Part shown: positions 16,614 to 24,026 of the stretch, in pieces
How the letters are laid out: each line of letters opens with the position of its first letter
Numbering within the stretch: the first letter of the stretch is position 1
NCBI GenBank assembly: GCA_031288675.1
Contig: JAITQY010000054.1
Span: 1-29,402 of the forward strand
Source of the DNA: Oscillospiraceae bacterium
Lineage (GTDB): Bacteria; Bacillota; Clostridia; Oscillospirales; Oscillospiraceae
Length of the DNA: 29,402 bases
Direction: 5' to 3'
Notes under the pieces: model-generated
What the model was told of the DNA's origin: nothing
Databases searched by the model: none
Seen by the model: the letters and a program-made list of their open reading frames with translations, nothing else
Position numbers and translations under genes: made by a program

Positions 16614-17376
16614 ATGAAAGATAAAACAAACCGGTTACATATAATAATTTATGTTCTGCTCGTTATCGCTTTGAGCGTATTGCTCTTAATGCTGCATTCC
16701 GTATTCAAGAATGTCGGGGATTATTCGGTGTCTTTCCCACAGTTCGCCCCGGCGTTGGCGTTAATAATTTTGCTTGCGGGTAAGAGGACGTAAGGTTAAA
16801 GATTTTAACCCAAAGCGCAGTTTTACCATAAGTAAAAAGGCATTGGTTTTTTGCTTGTGCAGCGCGTTGTTCTTATTCGCCGTATTTGTAGTATGCGGCT
16901 TCGTTTTATCTGCTTTCGGCAAGCCGTTTTCACAATGGGGAAATCCCGCATTGGCAATCAACATCTTATGCCTGATTGCGGGTTGTATCGGTGAGGAAAT
17001 AGGCTGGCGCGGCTTTCTTCTTCCCGCCTTAAACCGCAATCTTTCTTTAATCGTATCTTCCGTTGTTGTCGGCGTTTTCTGGGGCATTTGGCACTTAAAT
17101 TTTGAGGACGGAATAATCGGTTTTGCGGTGTACGCTTTGTTTACAACCACCTTATCCATTATCATATCGTGGGTGCAGACCAAAAGCGGCGGAAGTATTA
17201 TTCCCGCGATTGCATTTCATTTTTTTGTAAATCTTTTTGCCCGTGTAATTCTGAACGGCAGAATAGGTATAACGGCATTTTTAGTACTTTCTGCAATGTT
17301 TGGAGCTTTCGGTGTTATCCTGTTTTTTGCGGATAAAAAGACATTCCTTTCAAAAAGCGAGTTTGCTAAGATTTAG
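16614..17376 (+). pseudogene. CPBP-family intramembrane protease, single-base frameshift
   Basis: Two overlapping frames together make one CPBP (CAAX-protease/bacteriocin-processing) membrane protein. Frame 1 from ATG 16614 (GGGG upstream) gives MKDKTNRLHIIIYVLL...APALALIILLAGKR and stops at 16791-16793. Frame 2 carries on at once with GRKVKDFNPKRSFTISKK and runs to 17376. The active-site motifs are intact in frame 2: GEEIGWRG (EExxxR), VFWGIWHL and AIAFHFFVN. Removing one base in about 16777-16795 restores a protein of about 250 residues with several membrane segments. It is either a recent pseudogene or a sequence error. Frame 2 alone could start at TTG 16774 but would lack the first membrane segments. 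Confidence 0.8.
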
Positions 17377-17429
17377 CAAACTGCTCTGCCTGTCGGCGTG
17401 TCGTTTTGCCCTTGACAATGAAAAAATAG

Positions 17430-17496
17430 CTTCGTAATTATGTTTGAGAGCTTTCATGACGGGGCGTGATAATAAGAGCTTAGCATAATAACGAAG
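17430..17496. other. long imperfect inverted repeat upstream of the cupin gene
   Basis: Arms CTTCGTAATTATG (17430-17442) and CATAATAACGAAG (17484-17496) pair at 12 of 13 positions around a 41-base loop. A TTGACA at 17412-17417 lies just left of it. It could be structured RNA, a weak terminator or an operator. Confidence 0.4.
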
Positions 17497-17520
17497 TATG
17501 GCGGCGTTCAAATTTCACGA

Positions 17521-17549
17521 TTGACAAATACAGGGAGTTGTGATAAACT
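17521..17549 (+). promoter_or_regulatory. promoter for the cupin gene
   Basis: TTGACA (17521-17526), a 17-bp spacer, TAAACT (17544-17549) with TGA just before it (extended -10). It predicts a 5' leader of about 28 bases. Confidence 0.7.
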
Positions 17550-17584
17550 ATATAGAAATTAAAAACAATCAGGAGATGCTTAAA

Positions 17585-17950
17585 ATGTCATACAAAATTA
17601 CACGTAAAGATGAAGCCTACAAATATGAGGCTGCTAAACACTTTGACGTTCGCACGACGCGTCTGTGCGATCCGCAGGACGTCAATGACGGCGTTATGAC
17701 GATCGGGCTCAGCCACTTTTTACCGGGCGGCGGATGTGAGTACGGCAGCAACGCTTTGGAGAGCGTTTACTATATCGTCGAGGGTGAGATGACGCTTACC
17801 GTAGCTAACGACGAGGGACTTCAGCAGGTTACAGTTCTGCACAAGGGCGACGCGTTCCACTGCGGTGCGGGAACTCCGAAATCAGTTATCAATACAGGCA
17901 GCGAGAGCTGTCAGATGCTTGTCGCGCTGTATAAGAAGCCGGCGGCGTAA
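17585..17950 (+). CDS. small cupin-domain protein
   Basis: A single-domain cupin of 121 residues starting at ATG 17585, with AGGAG nine bases upstream (the longer frame from 17540 has no ribosome site). The barrel core reads VMTIGLSHFLPGGGCEYG, ESVYYIVEGEMTLTV, LHKGDAFHCGAGTPKSVINTG. The usual metal-binding His-x-His of motif 1 and the His of motif 2 are replaced (C-E-Y and P-K-S), although the glutamate and the glycines are kept, so metal binding may be altered or lost. It is monocistronic, with its own promoter. The substrate is unknown; many such proteins are sugar- or acid-binding. Confidence 0.85.
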   Translation: MSYKITRKDEAYKYEAAKHFDVRTTRLCDPQDVNDGVMTIGLSHFLPGGGCEYGSNALESVYYIVEGEMTLTVANDEGLQQVTVLHKGDAFHCGAGTPKSVINTGSESCQMLVALYKKPAA

Positions 17951-17973
17951 GAAATATTAATACATAATAAAAT

Positions 17974-18012
17974 CTAAACCCCAGACCGTGAAAATCACGG
18001 TCTGGGGTTTAG
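17974..18012 (-). terminator. 18-bp perfect hairpin, terminator of tRNA-Val and cupin gene
   Basis: Perfect 18-bp arms (17974-17991 and 17995-18012) around a 3-base loop. On the minus strand it follows the tRNA CCA by one base and is followed by a T-rich stretch (ATTTTATTATG), a good intrinsic terminator. On the plus strand the T tract is short, so it may work there only weakly for the cupin gene. Confidence 0.8.
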
Positions 18013-18013
18013 A

Positions 18014-18089
18014 TGGTGGGCGATAACGGACTCGAACCGCTGACATCCCGCACGTCAAGCGGACGCTCTACCAGCTGAGCTAATCGCCC
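18014..18089 (-). tRNA. tRNA-Val (anticodon GAC)
   Basis: 76 bases with an encoded CCA. The acceptor stem is GGGCGAU paired at both ends, the D-arm is AGCTCAGCTGGTAGAGC, the anticodon stem is UCCGC/GCGGG with loop UUGACGU (anticodon GAC), and the T-arm contains GGTTCGAGTCC. All arms fold. Confidence 0.97.
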
Positions 18090-18099
18090 ACAACGATGA

Positions 18100-18128
18100 A
18101 TTATAACAGCTTGTTCTTTGTTTGTCAA
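18100..18128 (-). promoter_or_regulatory. tRNA-Val promoter
   Basis: On the minus strand: TTGACA (18128-18123), a 17-bp spacer, TATAAT (18105-18100) preceded by TGT. Both hexamers match consensus, ending 11 bases before the mature tRNA. Confidence 0.9.
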
Positions 18129-18168
18129 TACCAAAATTAAGCGTTTATGAAAAAAGTTATTTGCTTAA

Positions 18169-19350
18169 TTAGTCCCAGACCTTTCCGTGCGCTCCGTCAA
18201 GCAGGATTAGGCAATCCCACGAACCTTTTTCGAGCTTTGAGGCAAGCAGAGAGCCGCGCGTGAACTCATATCCGCCGATGATATATGGGTAATTAAAGTT
18301 TTCAGTAAGTCCGTATTCTCTCTCGCCAAGTTCGTTTTGAGGAATACTCTCCGCGAGTTCGGTGTTTTCCCGAAGGTCAACCAGCGTGTAGCCTTTGGGC
18401 GTACCGTCGTCTGCGTAGAACTCCCCGGAAAGACTAAGCCGCGCGGAGGCTTCGCCGGTTGCGGTATCCAGACGGTACAGGCAGAAATAATCATAGTTGT
18501 CTCCGCCGTAGCCCATATAATATAACTTGCCGTCCGAGTAGTTGAAGAAATCGCCGCCTTGTAGGACTACGGATTTATTCCCGCCGTCTAAATCGCGCCG
18601 TCGGAACGCGTTTTCGTCCACTGACCAATAGTAAATGCCCGTATCGTCAACGCTGACATTGTATACGTATTCCTCGCAAATTGGGGTAAGCGTGCCGGAC
18701 GCAATATCGTATACGCTGAACTGGCTCACTGTGGAGCAGTAAATACGCCCGTCATAGTAGTACTTCACATCCATATCGGGAACGAGCAGTTCCGGTTCGG
18801 AGCCGTCAAGGTTCGCGTGATAAACCTGAGCGCGGTTGTTTTCGTTGCGGCGGTCGAAGTATAATCCGCTTTCAGCAACGTAGAGGTTACGGCAGTACCC
18901 GTCCGCGAGTTTCTGATGATCCGTTCCGTCTGTACGGATGCGGTAAAGCGCGAAGCCGTCGTTGAAGTCACTGTAGTAAACCCAGCCGTTCAGAACATTG
19001 ATGTCGCAGGGGTTAGCGTCAGACAGCACGGCTTTTATCTGTGCCGTCGGGGCGCGCTTTGCACAGCTGCCAAAAGGTTGCTTCAGCTTCGCTGCGGTAG
19101 TATATCCAGTCAGCGTCGCCTCCCATAAGTCCGCCCGCGCCTATATTGCCGCCGGAGAAACCTAAAACCTCAGATACTGCTGTATCGTTCGGTGCGGATT
19201 CGGCGGGTTCTGAGGGAGAGGTTTGAGCGGGAAGCGGAGAGGGCGTCAACACTGCACCCGTATCTTTTGAGCAGGCAGACAAAACGGCGCATAAAAAATA
19301 ACGGCGGCTATAGCGCACGTTTTTATACGGTTGCAGGGAGTTATATTCAA
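18169..19350 (-). pseudogene. beta-propeller lipoprotein (DUF5050-like), two frameshifts
   Basis: Three reading-frame pieces make one secreted lipoprotein. The start is TTG (19350-19348) with AGAGGA seven bases upstream, giving MNITPCNRIKTCAIAAVIF. Adding one T to the run of six (19293-19298, A on the plus strand) gives the lipobox FLCAVLSAC and then a Ser/Pro/Thr-rich tether. A second slip in TTTT (19033-19036): removing one base reads DKAVLSDANP into the last frame, which runs to 18169. The propeller shows repeated aromatic strands (DADWIYYRSE, GWVYYSDFNDGFALYRI, YYYDGRIYCST, GIYYWSVDE, GKLYYMGYGG). It is probably a surface protein; its function is unknown. Both lesions are in homopolymers, so read errors are possible. 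Confidence 0.75.
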
Positions 19351-19406
19351 TGAAGTATCCTCTTTTTCCGCAGGCGTATCTTGCTGAAAATTGCTTCGTA
19401 ATTTTC

Positions 19407-19480
19407 TGGAGGCGCCGCCCAGACTTGAACTGGGGGTAGAGGTTTTGCAGACCTCGGCCTTACCGCTTGGCTACGGCGCC
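19407..19480 (-). tRNA. tRNA-Cys (anticodon GCA)
   Basis: 74 bases with encoded CCA and U73. The acceptor stem GGCGCCG/CGGCGCC is perfect, the anticodon stem is GAGGU/ACCUC with loop CUGCAAA, and the T-arm contains AGTTCAAGTCT. Confidence 0.97.
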
Positions 19481-19489
19481 ACTTTTGAC

Positions 19490-19518
19490 AGTCTAACATA
19501 TGCGGGTTCTTTTGTCAA
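19490..19518 (-). promoter_or_regulatory. tRNA-Cys promoter
   Basis: On the minus strand: TTGACA (19518-19513), a 17-bp spacer, TAGACT (19495-19490). It ends ten bases before the tRNA 5' end. Confidence 0.75.
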
Positions 19519-19598
19519 GAGAAAATTTTCCGGACGGGAGGGTTTTGACGCGATAGTTTTGCAGATTCAATCGGATTGTGCTGAGGTATATTTGCGTC

Positions 19599-20831
19599 TT
19601 ACGACTGCTCTGTCAAAATGACCTCAAGCTGAATTTCGGAGTTTTTGCGCCAGACGCTAAGCGTAACTGTATCGCCGGCGGAATAATTATTTATCTGCGC
19701 TAACACTGCGGAAACGCTTTTGGTTTCGACGCCGTTGACGGCGGTAATAATGTCGCCGACATTGAGCGTATCAGCGGATATTTCTGTAAGCTGTGGCGGA
19801 AATTCATCGCTTCTGCGCAGGATTTTCCGCGCAATAATCTCGGTAACCAATGCACCTCTCGGCATACCCATAAATGCGGCGAAGCCGCTTTGAATGTCAT
19901 CAAGTTCCACGCCTAACGACGGTCTGCCGGGAACGTATCCGTAAAAGAGCAAATCGTCTACAATAGGCTTGACGGTCTCGGCGGAGATCGCGAAGCTGAT
20001 ATTTGAGTCCGGATTTCCGGAGAGTCTCAGGCGGCTGTTAACCATTCCGATTACCTGACCGTAGAGGTTAATCAGGGGAGCGCCGCTGTGACCGTCCGTA
20101 ACGTTGGCGCTGGTCATAATAACGTTGGTTGGGTGACCGTTTACGTTTGCGTCGTTGCGCAAAGCGGACAGCAGTCCCTCAGTAAGCGTAAGGGTTGCGT
20201 CTATAGGATTGCCGAGCAGCAGAAGCCTGCTGCCGACTTTTGGGGATTGCCCGAATACGGCAGGTTTTATTCCAGGCACCCGTGCGGCGTCATATAACAT
20301 AAGCGCTATATCGCTTACTTCGTCATACGCACCGAGCTCGGCAGGCACTACGATTCCCGCAGAGGTGACGATTTCAATATAGTCCGCGCCCGCAAGATTG
20401 TGGTAGCAGGTAATTGCTACACCGTCCCGGTTGACGGCGATAGCGGTGGAGATACTAAGGGTTCGTCCCTCTGAAGAGGCATAGACGGCAAGAGTAGACG
20501 GCAAAACGGCGGAGTAAATATCGGGGTATGAAAGTTCTTCCATACCCGGTTCGGCTATTTCAAAGCCAGTGCGCGAGTTGACGCCGTTGTTTGAATAGGG
20601 TACGGGGCGAGAACCCGGCACTGCGCCGCCGTCTGTAACGGCGTTTGTTTCCGTAGGCTGAGGTTCCGGCTCAGGCGAGCGCAGCGCGACATACCGCGCA
20701 ATCAGCACTACCGAGAATACAAGAACGCAGATTAAAAGCAATAAAGCTCCGCAGAAGCCGCGCGGACGCCCTCCGCCCGGCGGTTTATCGTCAATATATC
20801 CGTCTATAAAAATAAATCGGTTGTTATCCAT
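19599..20831 (-). CDS. membrane-anchored HtrA-like serine protease with PDZ domain
   Basis: A trypsin-fold protease of 410 residues probably acting on the outer face of the membrane. A proline/glycine-rich cytoplasmic head (1-26) is followed by one membrane segment (about 27-47), a Pro/Glu/Thr linker (50-95), the protease domain (about 103-290) and a PDZ domain (about 300-408, with LNVGDIITAVNGVETKS). The triad is H144 (TCYHNLAGAD), D174 (EVSDIALML) and S249 (TDGHSGAPLIN). The surroundings differ from the usual TNNHV and GNSGGP but the residues are kept. No ribosome site precedes the ATG; the -10 box ends seven bases upstream, so the mRNA may be leaderless. Likely role: surface protein quality control. 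Confidence 0.88.
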   Translation of the reverse strand: MDNNRFIFIDGYIDDKPPGGGRPRGFCGALLLLICVLVFSVVLIARYVALRSPEPEPQPTETNAVTDGGAVPGSRPVPYSNNGVNSRTGFEIAEPGMEELSYPDIYSAVLPSTLAVYASSEGRTLSISTAIAVNRDGVAITCYHNLAGADYIEIVTSAGIVVPAELGAYDEVSDIALMLYDAARVPGIKPAVFGQSPKVGSRLLLLGNPIDATLTLTEGLLSALRNDANVNGHPTNVIMTSANVTDGHSGAPLINLYGQVIGMVNSRLRLSGNPDSNISFAISAETVKPIVDDLLFYGYVPGRPSLGVELDDIQSGFAAFMGMPRGALVTEIIARKILRRSDEFPPQLTEISADTLNVGDIITAVNGVETKSVSAVLAQINNYSAGDTVTLSVWRKNSEIQLEVILTEQS

Positions 20832-20838
20832 AGAGGCT

Positions 20839-20869
20839 ATTATAACACAATCTGCGCGCAGAGTGTTAA
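20839..20869 (-). promoter_or_regulatory. promoter of the HtrA-like gene, abutting the start codon
   Basis: On the minus strand: TATAAT (20844-20839) preceded by TGT; a TTAACA at 20869-20864 would be a -35 with a long 19-bp spacer. The predicted transcription start falls on or next to the ATG at 20831. Confidence 0.6.
20851..20862. promoter_or_regulatory. 12-bp palindrome in the promoter spacer (candidate operator)
   Basis: TCTGCGCGCAGA is a perfect palindrome between the -35 and -10 of the HtrA-like gene, where a repressor would block RNA polymerase. Confidence 0.4.
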
Positions 20870-20960
20870 TGAATTGTTAATTATTTGTGGTTAGCCTGTG
20901 AACAATATTCGGCTAAGGAATTCTTTACGGAGGAACGCTTTGTTTCTGTATAAAAAAGAC

Positions 20961-20989
20961 TTGACAAATGCCGCAGAGATGAATATAAT
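20961..20989 (+). promoter_or_regulatory. tRNA-Pro promoter
   Basis: TTGACA (20961-20966), a 17-bp spacer, TATAAT (20984-20989): a perfect consensus, ending 18 bases before the tRNA. Confidence 0.92.
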
Positions 20990-21007
20990 ACGTTATAGCA
21001 CTGCTGT

Positions 21008-21083
21008 CCGGGTGTGGCGCAGTTGGTAGCGCGCTTGACTGGGGGTCAAGAGGTCGCAAGTTCAAGTCTTGTCACTCGGACCA
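21008..21083 (+). tRNA. tRNA-Pro (anticodon GGG)
   Basis: 76 bases with encoded CCA. The acceptor stem is CCGGGUG/CACUCGG with one G-U pair; C1 is typical of bacterial tRNA-Pro. The anticodon stem is CUUGA/UCAAG with loop CUGGGGG (anticodon GGG). It borders the prophage and is the probable integration locus. Confidence 0.95.
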
Positions 21084-21087
21084 CGCG

Positions 21088-21120
21088 AACCCCTGTAATC
21101 ATTGAGATTACAGGGGTTTT
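21088..21120 (+). terminator. tRNA-Pro terminator
   Basis: 13-bp stem (21088-21100 with 21106-21118) around ATTGA, followed by TT, ACA and TTTTT. Confidence 0.85.
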
Positions 21121-21140
21121 ACATTTTTATAAAAAATGCA

Positions 21141-21162
21141 GGAGTAGTAACGGAGTAGTAAC
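21141..21162. repeat. tandem 11-bp direct repeat at the tRNA/prophage junction
   Basis: GGAGTAGTAAC occurs twice back to back, 58 bases after the tRNA. Tandem 10-11-bp repeats beside a tRNA are the layout of arm-type sites of tyrosine integrases, so this may belong to the attachment region. No integrase gene is in the window. Confidence 0.5.
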
Positions 21163-21208
21163 AGGCACAGAAAATACATGTGGTTTCCTATGTTCCTGCC
21201 ATTATGCC

Positions 21209-21236
21209 AATAGAGCCTGATATATCAGGCTCTATT
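21209..21236. terminator. 28-bp perfect palindrome ending the prophage operon
   Basis: Arms AATAGAGCCTGA and TCAGGCTCTATT around TATA. It sits 12 bases beyond the stop of the last minus-strand phage gene. The T tract is weak on both sides, so it may be a bidirectional terminator or a protein-binding site. Confidence 0.55.
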
Positions 21237-21248
21237 GTTTAGTTGACA

Positions 21249-21476
21249 CTAATTGCTCTTAGCTTCCGTGTACACCGGTCCCACTACTGCCTTTTCACCG
21301 TACCGTCTCCGTATGCTCTCCGTTTCTGTTGGCGAAAGAGTAATTACATCTCCCCTAAACACCATATACCCGCTTTCAATGTTGTAAAAATTGTCAATGG
21401 TTACGACATACTTAGGCGGATTTAACTCCGGCTCGGCTTCCTGCGTATTAAAGCCTTCGTTCTTTTTTTTAGCCAT
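21249..21476 (-). CDS. small phage protein, 75 residues, unknown function
   Basis: The last gene of the prophage structural run in this window. The start at 21476 is chosen because AAGGAGG lies five bases upstream; the longer frame from 21548 only re-reads the capsid end. The protein begins MAKKKNEGFNTQEAEPELNP, with a lysine-rich head, and ends in a compact segment with YVVTIDNFYNIESG and GDVITLSPTETESI that looks like a small beta fold. No family is recognised. Its position right after the capsid gene suggests a head-completion or accessory head protein, but that is inference. Confidence 0.75.
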   Translation of the reverse strand: MAKKKNEGFNTQEAEPELNPPKYVVTIDNFYNIESGYMVFRGDVITLSPTETESIRRRYGEKAVVGPVYTEAKSN

Positions 21477-22495
21477 TATAGCCTCCTTGTATTTACGCCG
21501 CTCCGATGCTGCCAGCCATTGCCTGCCACGATACAAACCCCGCCGCAAACCGCGCGCGGCTGGAATACGGTTCGCCAGGCATATTCATCATACTTAATAT
21601 CCAGCGGCTGACGTACGCTCCAGATTGCACAAGAATATAGCTTGATGGCGTTAGAGCTTACCATTAGCCACGGGATATTTGCCAATGGCGTACTTTCGTC
21701 GACGTTCCAAATTTTATTGAACTGTTTCACCCCGCGGATATTCCAACGTCCGGCTTGCGGGCTATTCACGCCCAACTGCGCAAACGCGGCGTCTTTTATA
21801 ACGCTGACGTTAGGAATAAGTATTGTGTCCGGCGATATGTCAAGCTCATCGCCATTATCCGCCAAGAAGTTCTGCATAGCGGTTTCGACAATACCGACAT
21901 TGCCGGCGCTGAAAGGCAGCTGAAACAGATTTTTCTGTTTTTTATTCGGGTCGACCGCCAACGGATGAGCTGCGCTGAATACATTTTCCCCGTCTCCGGT
22001 CGTTGTCTTTATCAACTTCTGACCGCGTTTGCCAAAACGAAACGCATTTACATTGATTCCGTCGCCGCCCTTGAGACCGTAACCATACAGAGCCGCGGCG
22101 AAGCGTTCGCGCGTGCTGGTATACGCATTCTCAACGCCAAGCCTTTTAAGCTTTATCATCTGCCCTGTGACGTCGTCGTCAACTAGCTGCTGAGTTATCT
22201 CAAAGTCCTCGCCCCAGTCGATTGTTTCAAGCGTCTTGTCGTATCCGTCGATTATGCTTCCGTGGTCAACCTCGCCATTTTCCCCAATCGGGTCGAACGG
22301 GTCGACATTTACGAGCGATGCAAAAGATGTGCTGCGTGTGTTCGTCTTAATCTCATTAAACAGCAACGGGACAAGACTATTCTCGTTGCTTTTGTCCGTG
22401 TTATGGACAATAATCTGACCAAGCCGCGCGGACAATTCTCCCAGAGTTACTTTGTGCTGTCCGCTTTGACCTGTCATTACATATTCTGTAGCCAT
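21476..22495 (-). CDS. phage major capsid protein, C-terminus probably frameshifted
   Basis: Shell protein of the virion. Support is its place after portal, scaffold and decoration-like genes, the size (339 residues as read), and capsid-like features: MATEYVMTG start, a NVDPFDP N-arm, a WGEDFEITQQLVDDD helix region, and NVFSAAHPLAVD followed by a long alpha/beta core. AGGAGG precedes the ATG. The last 25 residues as read are odd (VCIVAGNGWQHRSGVNTRRL). Skipping one base in the CG-rich run 21551-21559 instead gives RFAAGFVSWQAMAGSIGAA and a stop at 21493-21495, which looks like a normal capsid end and leaves a clean 16-base gap holding the next ribosome site. Family probably HK97-fold. Confidence 0.8.
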   Translation of the reverse strand: MATEYVMTGQSGQHKVTLGELSARLGQIIVHNTDKSNENSLVPLLFNEIKTNTRSTSFASLVNVDPFDPIGENGEVDHGSIIDGYDKTLETIDWGEDFEITQQLVDDDVTGQMIKLKRLGVENAYTSTRERFAAALYGYGLKGGDGINVNAFRFGKRGQKLIKTTTGDGENVFSAAHPLAVDPNKKQKNLFQLPFSAGNVGIVETAMQNFLADNGDELDISPDTILIPNVSVIKDAAFAQLGVNSPQAGRWNIRGVKQFNKIWNVDESTPLANIPWLMVSSNAIKLYSCAIWSVRQPLDIKYDEYAWRTVFQPRAVCGGVCIVAGNGWQHRSGVNTRRL

Positions 22496-22513
22496 TTTTT
22501 ACCTCCTAATTAT

Positions 22514-22963
22514 TTAACCATTATCCGGTTCAGGCGGAACAGGCAAGGGTTCTACAAATCGTCCGCGAACAATGTCGCCTATCGCTGTCCCTGTGAACGA
22601 TTCAACAAGAAAACTCCCGCCGGTAGCTCCGCTTACGGTCAATCCGCCGCTGTCTACCGCTAACAACTGCCCCTTAGCGAGAGTAGCCGCAGCTACGGAC
22701 AACGGAACCTCATATATGCTATTGTCTGTTACCGGCTCTACCGTGAGGCTTATGTCCGCGTCCGCAGCCGAATCAACTTTTTTATTCTGTGCTGCGGTAT
22801 ACAGAGGCTTAGTACTGAGCGCCGCTGCCGGAGCCTGTAATTTACCCGCCGCGCTTAGGACAAGCGCCGTTCCTATTACATAAGACCCGTTGTCTGCGTC
22901 AAATCCATATTTATATGTGGCTCCCTGACTGTTCAGGGTTTGCGCCATTTTTATAAATGCCAT
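22514..22963 (-). CDS. phage head decoration-like protein
   Basis: 149 residues, beta-rich, rich in Ala/Ser/Thr/Val, with few aromatics and no enzyme motif: MAFIKMAQTLNSQGATYKYG..., then GTALVLSAAGKLQAPA and LAKGQLLAVDSGG. This composition, and the position between scaffold and capsid genes, is typical of capsid cement or decoration proteins that stabilise the shell. A GAAAGG ribosome site lies upstream. The identification rests on context and composition, not on a specific motif. Confidence 0.65.
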   Translation of the reverse strand: MAFIKMAQTLNSQGATYKYGFDADNGSYVIGTALVLSAAGKLQAPAAALSTKPLYTAAQNKKVDSAADADISLTVEPVTDNSIYEVPLSVAAATLAKGQLLAVDSGGLTVSGATGGSFLVESFTGTAIGDIVRGRFVEPLPVPPEPDNG

Positions 22964-22966
22964 TTT

Positions 22967-23965
22967 TTAACCTTTCCGCGCAATTATGCGCTTAATCTCT
23001 TCGTCGGTCAATCTGTCGTCGAGTAGCTTATACATAGCAAGGTCTGCGCCGTCTATATTCTGTCCGGTTTCGTTAAGACCGCCTATTTGTTTGCGGTTTG
23101 CCGCAGTCACTTTTGCCTGTGCCGTATTAGCAGCGCTAAGTTCTGCCGTTACGCTGCGCACGCTTACCGCGCGAGCTTTACCGTAGTTTAGCTTGGCAAA
23201 CGCGACGTCAAGCGGCAAATTCCTCTCCCTTGCATATGGCAGCACATCGGGATACCTTGTCTGCAAGGTTTCAAAATCGGCCACATCCGGCTCTATCTTT
23301 CGTATCTCCTCGACCTCTCGGTCAATAGCGTATGAAAACTGCTTCTGTAAATCCTGTAACCGGCGGAACTTCTTCTCGCTCTCAATGTACGCTCGTATTT
23401 CCGAAAGCTCTGCATTCTCTGACGGTTCCGGTAACTGCTTGCTCTCATTAGCATTCCCAATAAACTCTCGGTACTCAGCCGCCGTTTTTATAGGCTCGCC
23501 GGTCTTAGCGTTGTACAGCCCGAGCTTCTCGGCGTTGCGAGCTATCCAGCTATCAGACGGAGTATCATCGTTAGGCACAAGTTCCGGAGTTGTCGGCGTA
23601 ACCTTACTTTGTTCCTCCGATATTATCTTACGTATTAGTTCGGTCGTAGATAAAACCGCTTGCTCTTTTTCGCGCTTGCGCCGGTCCGCCGCCTGTTTAT
23701 GCCGTTCGTCCGCAGACATTTCAGCGTTTGCAGGCTCTTGCGGGTCTGTATCTTCGATGACTTCCCCCTCCGGTCTTCCTTCCGTATCAGAGTTCGGAAC
23801 GGGGTCAGTACCGGCGTTGTTGTCATCGGGAGGAATAATAACCCCCCCGTTCGCGCCTGTATCTACGTTTGGATCACCGACCGCTTCTGCGCCAAGGAAA
23901 GAATCTATGTATGCCGCGCGTTCAGTATTTATTTCCGCGCCTGTATTGACTTCTTGACCATTCAT
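22967..23965 (-). CDS. phage scaffolding protein
   Basis: 332 residues. The first 95 are acidic and Pro/Gly/Asn-rich (disordered). A charged middle follows (ADERHKQAADRRKREKEQAV), then a long helical segment (about 195-235, EIRAYIESEKKFRRLQDLQKQF) and a basic C-terminal helix ending LTDEEIKRIIARKG. This acidic-disordered, coiled-coil, basic-tail plan just before the capsid gene is typical of scaffolds that template procapsid assembly and bind the coat through the tail. The GAGGG ribosome site is adequate. No protease motif is visible, so it is not an obvious scaffold-protease fusion. Confidence 0.8.
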   Translation of the reverse strand: MNGQEVNTGAEINTERAAYIDSFLGAEAVGDPNVDTGANGGVIIPPDDNNAGTDPVPNSDTEGRPEGEVIEDTDPQEPANAEMSADERHKQAADRRKREKEQAVLSTTELIRKIISEEQSKVTPTTPELVPNDDTPSDSWIARNAEKLGLYNAKTGEPIKTAAEYREFIGNANESKQLPEPSENAELSEIRAYIESEKKFRRLQDLQKQFSYAIDREVEEIRKIEPDVADFETLQTRYPDVLPYARERNLPLDVAFAKLNYGKARAVSVRSVTAELSAANTAQAKVTAANRKQIGGLNETGQNIDGADLAMYKLLDDRLTDEEIKRIIARKG

Positions 23966-24026
23966 TTGTGTTTACCCTCTTTCTCGCGGACGGCGAACCC
24001 GCGCCTTTTTCGCCTGATATTTTTAA

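Noticed and set aside
19019..19318. Separate 99-residue secreted protein starting at GTG 19318
   Set aside because: No ribosome site, a poor signal peptide, and the sequence joins perfectly to the propeller frame once two single-base slips are allowed.
21014..21220. 68-codon ORF starting inside tRNA-Pro
   Set aside because: It reads through the tRNA, its terminator and the junction repeats; not a protein gene.
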